Shown here piece after piece: positions 1-12,061 of a stretch of 23,032 nucleotides of DNA. The stretch is from Poteriospumella lacustris (Eukaryota; Sar; Chrysophyceae; Chromulinales; Dinobryaceae): contig SMOI01000461.1 of the NCBI GenBank assembly GCA_008000375.1, positions 1 to 23,032 on the forward strand, given 5' to 3'. Position 1 is the stretch's first letter; each line of letters opens with the position of its first letter. The notes beneath the pieces are model-generated. The model ran no database searches and was not told where the DNA came from. It saw only the letters and a list, made by a program, of their open reading frames with translations. Made by a program: the position numbers and the translations under genes.

Positions 1-20
1 GGACATAGGCCGGATGGGGA

Positions 21-104
21 GTAAGTGAATGTATTTGAAGAGTAAGTTAAAGCTATAAGGAAGTAAGTGAAAGTTAGCCAAATGTAAGAAGGCAATCACA
101 ACAT
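21..104. repeat. Degenerate 21-bp periodic repeat
   Basis: The pentamer GTAAG starts at 21, 42, 63 and 84, so the spacing is exactly 21 bases four times. The first three units share GTAAGT(G/T)(A)A at the start; the rest of each unit is loosely A/T-rich and poorly conserved. On the minus strand three units end in codons for (F/L)-T-Y. This unique stretch is the left flank of the tandem array, whose homology begins at 125. I see no gene in 1-124. Confidence 0.5.
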
Positions 105-124
105 AATTACCTGGTGAGAGTACA

Positions 125-191
125 GAGTCCTTCCCCTGGTGCTCTTCCAAGCAAATATTTGTTGATCGGATCGGTGAAGTGGATGGAGTAA
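125..191 (+). pseudogene. CLP1: CLP1 C-terminal tail fragment
   Basis: Only the last codons of CLP1 are present (SPSPGALPSKYLLIGSVKWM, E, then TAA at 189-191). The DNA matches the ends of the longer CLP1 copies at 3006 and 5806. The sequence to the left (1-124) is unrelated, so 124/125 is the left breakpoint of the tandem array. It cannot encode a working protein. Confidence 0.85.
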
Positions 192-343
192 AATGGTGTA
201 CGATCTTCCTTTCTGAATGTAATGACAAAAGCGAGTGCAAATAACAGAAAAACATGCAACGTGCTTAGATGTGATCGATTTTTTGTTTTGTTTTGTGAAT
301 TCCTTTACCGGAACCCTACCTACATTTAGCCAACGACGCACAT

Positions 344-470
344 TTAGTTGTACACCATGTACTTCGGCGTGGACGAGAACGTTTGGTATCCCTTGATGAC
401 CTATGAAACAAGCGGGAAGAAGGAATTAATCAACAACCTATACGAGAAGTGATTATCACGAAAGACAGAG
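344..470 (-). pseudogene. RPT1: Dead copy of RPT1 last exon and part of intron 2
   Basis: Positions 344-400 on the minus strand read [18 protein letters not shown] and a TAA stop, the C-terminal exon of the proteasome ATPase Rpt1. The intact gene has Lys where this copy has Thr. The 3' splice site (CATAG-like, at 401 onward) and most of intron 2 follow up to 470, where homology ends abruptly after GACAGAG. No upstream RPT1 exon is present, so this is a duplicated fragment, not a gene. Confidence 0.85.
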
Positions 471-1192
471 AGCAAGGGTATATTTTGAGAAAGCGAATAT
501 TTCCACCAAGGATTCTGAAGAAAGCACCGATGCTGTCAGTGTCATTGAAGTGTTGCGTCAAGAAACGGTGGCGACCGCCTGTTTGATGGCTTCGAAGGCT
601 CGTACCAAGAAGGAAACCGTTGCTTGCCCCCGTATCTGAGGCAGCGGCCCCCGCTTCTGTGGAAACTGCTGTCCCCGCTCGTGATCGAACTTCTTCTGAT
701 GTGGACGTAAGTTAGATACATTTTAGGACTTTGATTGGTATTTGATTTGATGATTCATTTCTTTGTCGTTAGGCGCCGAAGATATCGACTTGTTCCACAA
801 TGCGTCCGCCCCCATCAGCGCCCATTCGTCCGCTGCTACTTTGTCCCCCACACAGCGAGTAACTTCTTACTAGTAGCATACATAATGCCGTCCTGCGTTG
901 TGTCTGAATGGGCAGATCCGACAACGATGAAATTTGCTGCCCTGAAGAGTCCTTTGCTTCTTGCTCTGTCATTGAACAACATTGTTCCTTTTTGAATTTC
1001 TGCCCCTCCTCTCTCGTCGGTGTAGTCGACTCTTCCGTAGTGATAAACAACAACAACAACAACAACAACAAAAAAAACAAGAAAATCAGCTCAAGGAAAA
1101 ACACTGTGTTTGTTGGTAAAATCAAAAGAAAAATAAATTAATGAATATGATGACGATTCCGGGAAACATTTAAGATTTATGATTATTTACAG
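471..1192. other. Spacer of array unit 1, no clear gene
   Basis: The stretch between the dead RPT1 exon and gene X holds suggestive coding scraps but no intact frame. A plus-strand frame at about 499-630 ends at a stop after a C-rich run. A plausible donor (GTAAGT at 709) and acceptor (TTAG before 771) follow, but they do not join frames well. On the minus strand, short peptides in 770-1060 resemble those in the inverted copy at 14390-14607, but need frameshifts to align. A (CAA)n microsatellite lies at about 1048-1070. It is best read as decayed coding sequence plus the 3' flank of gene X. Confidence 0.4.
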
Positions 1193-1956
1193 CTACCACC
1201 ACACAGGGTAGTCTCCAAAATTATAGTCAGAATGCAAATATACAGAAAAAGCAACACATATCACAAGTACAAAAACAAAGCCGAATCTCAATCGATTTTG
1301 TAGTGTGGTTGGCACAGGAAATTGGGACAGAATGAATCCACAGATTGCGAGAACGAAGGGTGTGATGCTTCCAATACAGGCTTTGAGGATTCCATCGACA
1401 AGAAAGCAAAAGAACTCGTGGAAGGCGATTTTCGCAACATCAAACTTTGTGTTTCCTTCATCAAAGGACTTGCAGTAGTTGCCTTTGAGGTGTCCTGCCA
1501 AGGATCCGAGGCAAACAAAAAAGAGAATAGCCACGCTGCTTCGAATGATAATTCCTCCAACACCAACGCTTGGCCAAATGCTTCGTCTGTCTTAGGAAAC
1601 AAACCACAAGAATAGGAATAATAAAAATTGGATATTCAATTCGGTGGCTTCAACAACAAAAATAAATAAATAATGCCAGAAAATAAATCATTACCTGTCG
1701 ATCCACCTCCTGCTTAATTGGAAAAAAAATTGATTTTATCAGAAAGTGTAAGTATCAGGGAAAGAGGCGGATAGGAATAAAATCAATAATTAGGCTTACC
1801 TTCACGAGGGTGATCTGCCCATCGTCTGTTGCAAGGAGTTCCATCTGCTCCTATCGCCACACAAATCAATCCTGGTCCCAAAGCATGACCAGCATGTCTG
1901 TCCAATTCTTCAAAAGAATATCCACATGGACATTGTCCAGTAGCAGCGACAGACAT
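1193..1956 (-). CDS. Gene X copy 1: Cys-motif multi-pass membrane protein, 189 aa
   Basis: Not recognised. My model has three exons, complement(1193..1590, 1695..1709, 1800..1956), 570 nt in total. Introns are 104 and 90 nt with GTAATG..AAG and GTAAGC..CAG ends, and the middle exon is only 15 nt. The frame is continuous across all three exons. The soluble N terminus (residues 1-55) carries a CPCG motif (Cys9, Cys11) and later Cys32 and Cys42 with His21, His24 and His49, a possible metal site. Hydrophobic segments lie at about 66-90, 112-146 and 158-175; the protein ends in a Trp pair. Start: the ATG at 1956 is favoured because the inverted copy has an in-frame stop just before the equivalent ATG. 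Three copies with conserved splice sites support a real gene; membrane location is inferred from hydrophobicity only. Confidence 0.62.
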
Positions 1957-2120
1957 TACTAAAAAAAATTTCCTATTCCTATTCCTATTTGAATTCGTAG
2001 ATTCGTAGACTTGATTACTTTGTGAAAAGGAATATTGCGAACAAGCGAACAAAAAAGATGATGCTGCATCACCGCGACACACTTCAAAAAGCGTTTCATT
2101 CCTGTTACTCCCAAAAGTGA
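1957..2120. promoter_or_regulatory. 5' flank of gene X and junction to CLP1
   Basis: Upstream of the X start is a short TTCCTA hexamer run (about 1970-1990) and a repeated TTCGTAGA pair, both partly kept in the inverted copy at 12810-12874. From about 2085 the sequence differs from unit 2 (4900-4945) by small insertions and deletions. This marks the join between X and truncated CLP1. I infer the promoter of X lies here; no core element is clear. Confidence 0.3.
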
Positions 2121-3006
2121 AACGAGATCAATCAACCATCAACCCATGTGTATTTCTATGGACACAATTCGCATCAAGACAACATCGAGCACTACAAATT
2201 GCAAGTCAGCATTTTGGCAGAGCAAGTCCAACGACGACTTGCTATTGATGCTGATGCTCGGTCCTCTGGAATCATTATCAACACTTGTGGATGGATTGAT
2301 GTGGCTGGTTTTGATGTGATTCTTCACATCATTCGAGCATTCGCCGTCGACATCGTTTTGGTCATGAACCAAGACAAGCTGTACTCCAACTTGGTGTCCA
2401 CGTTTGAACAACCGACGTGGCTTTCCGATGGATTTAAACGGGCCGTGGTCAAGTTACCAGCATCTGGCGGTGTTGTCACGAGGGTATGTTGGTTTGCTGG
2501 TCATTTCTGGTCGTGTTCTAATGTGTGCTGTGTGTGTACCACAGGATGCCGATGTGCGCAAGCGCTATCGGCGGAATAAAATCAAGGAGTATTTCTATGG
2601 GCGCTTGCAGAATTTCAATCCTGAACGACGTGATGCAATTAACATCAGCAATTACGTGCTCTTAAGGGTGGGTGGAGCGCGCCTGACACAGGGTATGCAA
2701 ATCGTGCAGCATGGTGATCACACGCAGGATACTTCCTGTACCCTCATTCGCATTGAAGCCACCGCAGATTTGGCGTACTGTGTTGCTGCCGTTCTTCACG
2801 GTGGTCTCTTTGAAGCGAATGGTGGTGAAGTACCTGACGCATCGTTTGGTGAAGTCTCTCAGGAATTGCTCAAGTCAAACGTCGCAGGCTACGTGACTAT
2901 TCTGGACATCACCCCGTCCGAAAATCGCATGAATATTTTGAGTCCTTCCCCTGGTGCTCTTCCAAGCAAATATTTGCTGATCGGATCGGTGAAGTGGATG
3001 GAGTAA
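2121..3006 (+). pseudogene. CLP1: CLP1 C-terminal half, copy 1 (5'-truncated)
   Basis: Encodes the C-terminal half of Clp1, the RNA 5'-kinase-family subunit of the pre-mRNA cleavage/polyadenylation factor (also in the tRNA-splicing complex in animals). Exons are about 2121-2483 and 2545-3006, with a 61-nt intron (GTATGT..CACAG). Family hallmarks: IIINTCGW, AFAVDIVLV, KLPASGGVV before the intron, KIKEYFYG after it, and NVAGYVTI, ILSPSPGALP and YLLIG at the end. The N-terminal half, with the P-loop and ATP-binding core, is missing. Upstream in frame is TGA at 2118, and no ATG precedes the homology. The exon frame is otherwise open and unbroken, so truncation looks recent. An unseen upstream exon reaching across the antisense X gene is possible but unlikely. 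Confidence 0.85.
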
Positions 3007-3158
3007 AATGGTGTACGATCTTCCTTTCTGAATGTAATGACAAAAGCGAGTGCAAATAACAGAAAAACATGCAACGTGCTTAGATGTGATCGATTTTTTG
3101 TTTTGTTTTGTGAATTCCTTTACCGGAACCCTACCTACATTTAGCCAACGACGCACAT

Positions 3159-3285
3159 TTAGTTGTACACCATGTACTTCGGCGTGGACGAGAACGTTTG
3201 GTATCCCTTGATGACCTATGAAACAAGCGGGAAGAAGGAATTAATCAACAACCTATACGAGAAGTGATTATCACGAAAGACAGAG
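3159..3285 (-). pseudogene. RPT1: Second dead copy of RPT1 last exon
   Basis: Same as the 344-470 fragment, shifted by 2815 bases: stop TAA at 3159-3161, exon copy 3159-3215, then part of intron 2 up to 3285. It carries the same Lys-to-Thr change relative to the intact gene, so both fragments descend from one event. Confidence 0.85.
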
Positions 3286-4007
3286 AGCAAGGGTATATTT
3301 TGAGAAAGCGAATATTTCCACCAAGGATTCTGAAGAAAGCACCGATGCTGTCAGTGTCATTGAAGTGTTGCGTCAAGAAACGGTGGCGACCGCCTGTTTG
3401 ATGGCTTCGAAGGCTCGTACCAAGAAGGAAACCGTTGCTTGCCCCCGTATCTGAGGCAGCGGCCCCCGCTTCTGTGGAAACTGCTGTCCCCGCTCGTGAT
3501 CGAACTTCTTCTGATGTGGACGTAAGTTAGATACATTTTAGGACTTTGATTGGTATTTGATTTGATGATTCATTTCTTTGTCGTTAGGCGCCGAAGATAT
3601 CGACTTGTTCCACAATGCGTCCGCCCCCATCAGCGCCCATTCGTCCGCTGCTACTTTGTCCCCCACACAGCGAGTAACTTCTTACTAGTAGCATACATAA
3701 TGCCGTCCTGCGTTGTGTCTGAATGGGCAGATCCGACAACGATGAAATTTGCTGCCCTGAAGAGTCCTTTGCTTCTTGCTCTGTCATTGAACAACATTGT
3801 TCCTTTTTGAATTTCTGCCCCTCCTCTCTCGTCGGTGTAGTCGACTCTTCCGTAGTGATAAACAACAACAACAACAACAACAACAAAAAAAACAAGAAAA
3901 TCAGCTCAAGGAAAAACACTGTGTTTGTTGGTAAAATCAAAAGAAAAATAAATTAATGAATATGATGACGATTCCGGGAAACATTTAAGATTTATGATTA
4001 TTTACAG
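3286..4007. other. Spacer of array unit 2, no clear gene
   Basis: Copy of 471-1192, including the (CAA)n run near 3863-3885. It has the same decayed coding scraps and no intact frame. Confidence 0.4.
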
Positions 4008-4771
4008 CTACCACCACACAGGGTAGTCTCCAAAATTATAGTCAGAATGCAAATATACAGAAAAAGCAACACATATCACAAGTACAAAAACAAAGCCGAA
4101 TCTCAATCGATTTTGTAGTGTGGTTGGCACAGGAAATTGGGACAGAATGAATCCACAGATTGCGAGAACGAAGGGTGTGATGCTTCCAATACAGGCTTTG
4201 AGGATTCCATCGACAAGAAAGCAAAAGAACTCGTGGAAGGCGATTTTCGCAACATCAAACTTTGTGTTTCCTTCATCAAAGGACTTGCAGTAGTTGCCTT
4301 TGAGGTGTCCTGCCAAGGATCCGAGGCAAACAAAAAAGAGAATAGCCACGCTGCTTCGAATGATAATTCCTCCAACACCAACGCTTGGCCAAATGCTTCG
4401 TCTGTCTTAGGAAACAAACCACAAGAATAGGAATAATAAAAATTGGATATTCAATTCGGTGGCTTCAACAACAAAAATAAATAAATAATGCCAGAAAATA
4501 AATCATTACCTGTCGATCCACCTCCTGCTTAATTGGAAAAAAAATTGATTTTATCAGAAAGTGTAAGTATCAGGGAAAGAGGCGGATAGGAATAAAATCA
4601 ATAATTAGGCTTACCTTCACGAGGGTGATCTGCCCATCGTCTGTTGCAAGGAGTTCCATCTGCTCCTATCGCCACACAAATCAATCCTGGTCCCAAAGCA
4701 TGACCAGCATGTCTGTCCAATTCTTCAAAAGAATATCCACATGGACATTGTCCAGTAGCAGCGACAGACAT
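4008..4771 (-). CDS. Gene X copy 2: Cys-motif membrane protein, 189 aa
   Basis: Unit 2 copy of the 1193-1956 gene. Exons are complement(4008..4405, 4510..4524, 4615..4771), with the same 15-nt middle exon and the same predicted protein. I see no difference in the coding sequence or introns from copy 1. Its start lies about 155 bases from the CLP1 fragment on the opposite strand, so the two would share a divergent promoter region. Function unknown; see copy 1 for the Cys/His motif and hydrophobic segments. Confidence 0.62.
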
Positions 4772-4926
4772 TACTAAAAAAAATTTCCTATTCCTATTCC
4801 TATTTGAATTCGTAGATTCGTAGACTTGATTACTTTGTGAAAAGGAATATTGCGAACAAGCGAACAAAAAAGATGATGCTGCATCACCGCGACACACGAC
4901 CCACTCTTCAAAAAGCCCAAAAGTGA

Positions 4927-5806
4927 AACGAGGGGATCAACCCATTGGTGTATTTTTATGGACACAATTCGCATCAAGACAACATCGAGCACTACAAATT
5001 GCAAGTCAGCATTTTGGCAGAGCAAGTCCAACGACGACTTGCTATTGATGCTGATGCTCGGTCCTCTGGAATCATTATCAACACTTGTGGATGGATTGAT
5101 GTGGCTGGTTTTGATGTGATTCTTCACATCATTCGAGCATTCGCCGTCGACATCGTTTTGGTCATGAACCAAGACAAGCTGTACTCCAACTTGGTGTCCA
5201 CGTTTGAACAACCGACGTGGCTTTCCGATGGATTTAAACGGGCCGTGGTCAAGTTACCAGCATCTGGCGGTGTTGTCACGAGGGTATGTTGGTTTGCTGG
5301 TCATTTCTGGTCGTGTTCTAATGTGTGCTGTGTGTGTACCACAGGATGCCGATGTGCGCAAGCGCTATCGGCGGAATAAAATCAAGGAGTATTTCTATGG
5401 GCGCTTGCAGAATTTCAATCCTGAACGACGTGATGCAATTAACATCAGCAATTACGTGCTCTTAAGGGTGGGTGGAGCGCGCCTGACACAGGGTATGCAA
5501 ATCGTGCAGCATGGTGATCACACGCAGGATACTTCCTGTACCCTCATTCGCATTGAAGCCACCGCAGATTTGGCGTACTGTGTTGCTGCCGTTCTTCACG
5601 GTGGTCTCTTTGAAGCGAATGGTGGTGAAGTACCTGACGCATCGTTTGGTGAAGTCTCTCAGGAATTGCTCAAGTCAAACGTCGCAGGCTACGTGACTAT
5701 TCTGGACATCACCCCGTCCGAAAATCGCATGAATATTTTGAGTCCTTCCCCTGGCGCTCTTCCAAGCAAATATTTGTTGATCGGATCGGTGAAGTGGATG
5801 GAGTAA
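4927..5806 (+). pseudogene. CLP1: CLP1 C-terminal half, copy 2 (5'-truncated)
   Basis: Exons are about 4927-5283 and 5345-5806, with a 61-nt intron identical to that of copy 1. This copy keeps slightly more of the family sequence (NPLVYFYG before HNSHQDN) than copy 1, where that stretch is scrambled. TGA at 4924-4926 closes the frame upstream, and no ATG begins it. Clp1 normally starts with an N-terminal domain and an ATP-binding P-loop core, and those are absent. The stop at 5804-5806 lies 164 bases from the RPT1 stop in tail-to-tail arrangement, which is probably the native order. The differences from copy 1 that I can see inside coding sequence are silent. Partial or pseudogene; the complete gene must be elsewhere if this factor is essential here. 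Confidence 0.85.
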
Positions 5807-6098
5807 AATGATGTACGATCTTCCTTTCTGAATGTAAAAACAAAATCTAGTGCAAATAACAGAAAAACATGCAACGTGGTGCGACCAGTACAGAAGTTAT
5901 CGATTTTTGTGTTTTGTTTTTGTTAATTCCTTTCCCGGTACACTACCTACACATAGCCAACGACGCACATTTAGTTGTACACCATGTACTTCGGCGTGGA
6001 CGAGAACTTTTGGTATCCCTTGATGACCTATGAAGCAAGCAGGAAGAAGGATTTGATCAGCAAGCTATACGAGAAGTGATTAATCACGAAAGACAGAG
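5753..6098. repeat. Partial third unit (CLP1 tail to RPT1 intron 2)
   Basis: Homologous to 125-470 and 2940-3285, but clearly diverged after the CLP1 stop codon, with many substitutions and small indels in the CLP1-RPT1 intergenic stretch. Homology stops at 6098, inside RPT1 intron 2; the other two copies continue into the spacer after the shared GACAGAG. This is the version attached to the intact RPT1 gene, so it is probably the ancestral locus. Confidence 0.8.
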
Positions 6099-7427
6099 GG
6101 TAAGCTTACCTTATTGATGGAATCCAGGAAATCTTTTTCTGAGACACTCTTTCTGCGCGCTCGAATGGCGTACATACCCGCTTCTGTACAAACCGAACGC
6201 AACTCCGCACCGGTCGTGTTGGGGCACAGACGTGCCAGCAGTTCATATCGAATTCCGCGATCTACACTCATGACGCGGGCATGAATTTTAAGGATGTGTG
6301 TTCTGCCCTCCAAGTCAGGAAGTCCGAATTCGATTTTACGATCCAAGCGACCAGGTCGAAGAAGCGCAGGATCCAACGTATCAGGACGGTTGGTGGCCAT
6401 CAGCACCTTAATATTTCCGCGGGCATCGAAACCATCAAGCTCGGTCACAATCTGAAGCATAGTACGCTGAACTTCCACATCTGAGTTATTTCCATCACCA
6501 CTCGTACGAGAGCCACCAATGGCATCGACTTCGTCAAAGAAGATAATGCAAGTCTTCTTTGACCGTGCGAGAGAGAAAAGCTCTCGAACCATTCGAGCAC
6601 CTTCTCCGACATATCGTTGCACCAATTCACTGCCAATTACTCGAATAAATGTTGCATCTGTTCGATTTGCAACGGCACGGGCCGATAGAGTTTTACCAGT
6701 ACCTGGAGGGCCGTACAACAGAACGCCCTTTGGAGGGTCAATACCCAATGTAACGAAGCGCTCCGGATACAAAAGTGGAATTTCCAAAACTTCTCTCAAC
6801 TGTTCCAAGGCCTTTTTGCTGCCACCCACATCGTCGTAAGTCACATCGGGCTTGTCTTCGACTTCCATGAGAGACACGGTGGGATCAATTTTGGGCGGAA
6901 GAGGCAGCTGGATGGCATATTTCAGGCGGTCGACTCCCACGCGCATGCCTTCATCGATGTCAGTAGGGGAAACCTTCTCACCAAGACCGACCACAAATTT
7001 AGCAATTTGCCGTACGTTGATGACATACTTCACGTCATCAGGGCCATTTGTGATAATCTTGGTGCAGCGCGCGACTTGAAGCGGCTGCTCTTGCTGCATC
7101 ATTTGTTTATCCGAAGGGAGATCCCATTGTGAAGGTGGAAGCAAACCGGTATCACTTTCCTTAATACCAATCAATTCCTTTACTTTGTCCTGGTGCTTTT
7201 TGATGTCTTCTTCGACTGTCTTGATAGCGTTGGTGTAGGGACCAACACCGTAAGTCTTCAAAAGAGCAATATCACCTGGAAAGTGAAACAGAGGGAGATG
7301 TTATTCACAAATCACTGTCATTTGAACAACAACGACTCAAACTACCTTCGTCCAAAGACTTGATGGGCTTGGAATCCTTCTCATCGTCATAATCATTTCG
7401 ATTTTTCGTTTGACATTCACCAGACAT
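5971..7427 (-). CDS. RPT1: 26S proteasome regulatory ATPase Rpt1 (PSMC2)
   Basis: Subunit of the six-member AAA+ ring in the 19S proteasome base, which unfolds ubiquitinated proteins and feeds them to the 20S core. Exons are complement(5971..6027, 6110..7275, 7346..7427); introns are 82 and 70 nt; 434 residues, matching the family (human 433). The N terminus reads [18 protein letters not shown] as in other Rpt1 proteins, followed by a coiled-coil segment (about 45-65) and OB region. The AAA domain has Walker A GPPGTGKT (about 216-223), pore loop RYVGEG (248-253), Walker B FFDEVD (273-278) and arginine fingers in RPGRLDR (334-340). The C terminus VIKGYQ...MVYN comes from the 57-nt last exon. 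The ATG at 7425-7427 opens the exon that splices in frame. The gene is head to head with the TKL kinase and tail to tail with CLP1. Confidence 0.97.
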
Positions 7428-7888
7428 TTTACCTCGATTGTTTGCAAAAGAAGATAAGGTGTGACGTGAATTGTGACGATGTGTTTGGAATGACAGGCCG
7501 TAAAGTTAGGTAAAGCCTTTGCAATGAAATGAGTCTTCACAGCTGAGAAAAGCTAGGCGTTGCTGCCTTCTCTTCCCGCTTGGAATTCTTCTGAACTCGG
7601 GTCCATTTCTGAGAGGCTCCTCATACCCCATCGTAGTGTCCGTCTGTACACATACATTGAAAAGCAAAAGCACACAAAGTTTGGGTAGTCGACAGAGACA
7701 AGAAAGGTTCAAACAAACGGTTCTCTCTTTCTTTTATTCCTACTTTTGCTTCTTGTGGAACAGACATCAGATTTGTTGCAGCAACCTTCCCACGCTACGA
7801 AGGAGATCTGAATCCTTGTGCCCCGACGAGACGACATACACTTGTTCACTTGTGACCGTGTGAACGATCCTTTCAAGCTCCATTGAGA
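7428..7888. promoter_or_regulatory. Head-to-head promoter region, RPT1 / TKL kinase
   Basis: 461 bases separate the divergent starts of RPT1 (minus) and the TKL kinase (plus). I see no gene here and no strong TATA box or known operator. By position it should contain the promoters and 5' UTRs of both genes. Confidence 0.45.
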
Positions 7889-9033
7889 ATGTCGACGAGA
7901 GCTGAATCAAAGGACAATGATGCCGACGACACCATCGATTTCAAGGAAATAGAATTGGGGGACCGAATTGGTGGCGGTGGTGTTGGTGTTGTGTATCAAG
8001 GATGGTGGAGAGGTCAATCCGTTGCACTTAAAACTCTGTTCGATGCACGCATTAGTGCTGACTTAAAGCAAGAATACATGGACGAACTCTTGGTGATGAG
8101 CAGAGTGAACCATTCCAATATTGTCAAATTCTTGGGAGCGTGTATGAAGCCTCCGAACTTGTGTTTCATCATGGAACTTTGCGATACATCATTGTTCAAT
8201 ATCCTCCACGTCAAGCGAACCAGCTTAAGTACAACTGAGAGCTTTCAAGCAGCAGTACGTTAGCTCGCTCTATTCTGTGTATTTTGAGAAAACCCGTCCT
8301 GAAATGTTGATATAGATTGATGTTGCTTCGGCTTTGGAATACTTGCACTCGCTCTCACCCGCGATTATTCATCGCGACTTGAAAAGCCATAATATTCTGA
8401 AGGCGGAGAACGGTAGCTACAAACTTTGCGACTTTGGTCTGGTTCGAAATCGAAATGCAGCTGCTGGAACACCTGCTTATATGGCCCCTGGTATGTCGTC
8501 GTTTCCATTGCTGTGGTCCTTACTTATCTTTGCTTATTTTGGAACTTTCGTTGTTCAGAGCTGTTGGACAATGGTACTTTCACGAAGTCTGTTGATTGTT
8601 ATGCGATGGGAATGGTCATCTGGGAGATTTTTACGAAAGAGATTCCGTTTGGTCGAATGGATGTTTCTGAAATCCGCCAGAAGGTCTTATCAGGCAAGCG
8701 ACCAGCGATTCCATCTTACTCTATGCATCCGCGTGTCGCTGCGCTCATCAATCGTTGCTGGTAAGAGAATGCGAAGATGAGAGACCCATCATGCTTTAAC
8801 TGATGAATAATATTTTGCAGGAGTCAATCGCCTGACGACCGGCCGTCTGCGTCGGAAATCGTGGATGAGCTTCTCGACTTAGAGAAAACCGTCCCCAGCT
8901 CAAGCTATACAGAAGTAAGCGACAGAAAATCTATTCCTGCGAATAAATATGATCATTTATGTGAATTTCTATTTCATAGAGCACGAAAGATTCTGTCGGC
9001 GACATTCTGGATGACTTTCTTGTACGAAAATAG
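7889..9033 (+). CDS. Tyrosine kinase-like (TKL) protein kinase, 296 aa
   Basis: A free-standing protein kinase domain of the TKL/DICTY4-like type, transferring phosphate to protein Ser/Thr (or Tyr). Exons are 7889-8254, 8316-8490, 8559-8760, 8821-8914 and 8980-9033 (891 nt; introns 60-68 nt). Gly loop IGGGGVGVVYQG (27-38), catalytic Lys48 in VALKTL, helix C Glu66, catalytic loop HRDLKSHN (141-148), CDFG (160-163), GTPAYMAPE (173-181), then the conserved VDCYAMGMVIWEI and a C-lobe CW before the last introns. There is almost no sequence outside the kinase domain: about 20 residues before it, and a short acidic tail. DFG to APE spans only about 21 residues, shorter than usual, with Thr174 the only hydroxyl residue in it. 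The ATG at 7889 is the first in frame that keeps the full domain. Substrate unknown. Confidence 0.9.
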
Positions 9034-11910
<2,877 letters not shown>

Positions 11911-12061
11911 CCTGCTTGTTTCGTTGTAGTATCATAAAAATAGCTTTGTTATGGAGTTTTGATTTCTGGTCACATGAATTGGGAGTGAATGATTACAATT
12001 TGTACAAGAGTTTCTAACCAGGCGAAATGAGGAAGTCGGTGTGTCTCCAAAGCGAACGAAT
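11911..12061. terminator. Convergent 3' ends, MST kinase / Tudor-like gene
   Basis: 151 bases between two stop codons facing each other. The region must hold both cleavage/polyadenylation sites. It is A/T-rich, but no unambiguous signal is visible beyond short A-rich runs such as CATAAAAATA near 11933. Confidence 0.35.

Larger units (their letters stand above)
125..2939. repeat. Tandem array unit 1 (about 2.8 kb)
   Basis: This segment recurs at a constant offset of 2815 bases (125 matches 2940, 735 matches 3550, 1954 matches 4769). After a small rearranged junction near 2085-2146 the offset becomes 2797. The unit starts inside the last codons of CLP1 and ends just before the same point in the next CLP1 copy, which is the expected geometry of a head-to-tail duplication. 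It contains a CLP1 tail, a dead RPT1 last exon, the spacer, gene X and the C-terminal half of CLP1. Confidence 0.9.
2940..5752. repeat. Tandem array unit 2
   Basis: This is a near-identical copy of 125-2939. The clear differences are the junction upstream of CLP1 (18 bases shorter here) and a few single bases. Near-identity over introns and spacers as well as exons means the duplication is recent, kept alike by gene conversion, or artificial. Confidence 0.9.

Noticed and set aside
350-442. A tidy 31-codon plus-strand frame starting ATGTACTTCGGC, repeated at 3165 and near 5983
   Set aside because: It is the reverse strand of the RPT1 last exon and intron 2. The minus-strand reading matches Rpt1 exactly, so the plus frame is a shadow.
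769-1125. Minus-strand frame of 118 codons with a poly-Leu stretch (also at 3584-3940)
   Set aside because: The Leu run comes from the CAA/GTT microsatellite, and the inverted copy needs frameshifts to align. Three different frames look equally protein-like, so none is supported.
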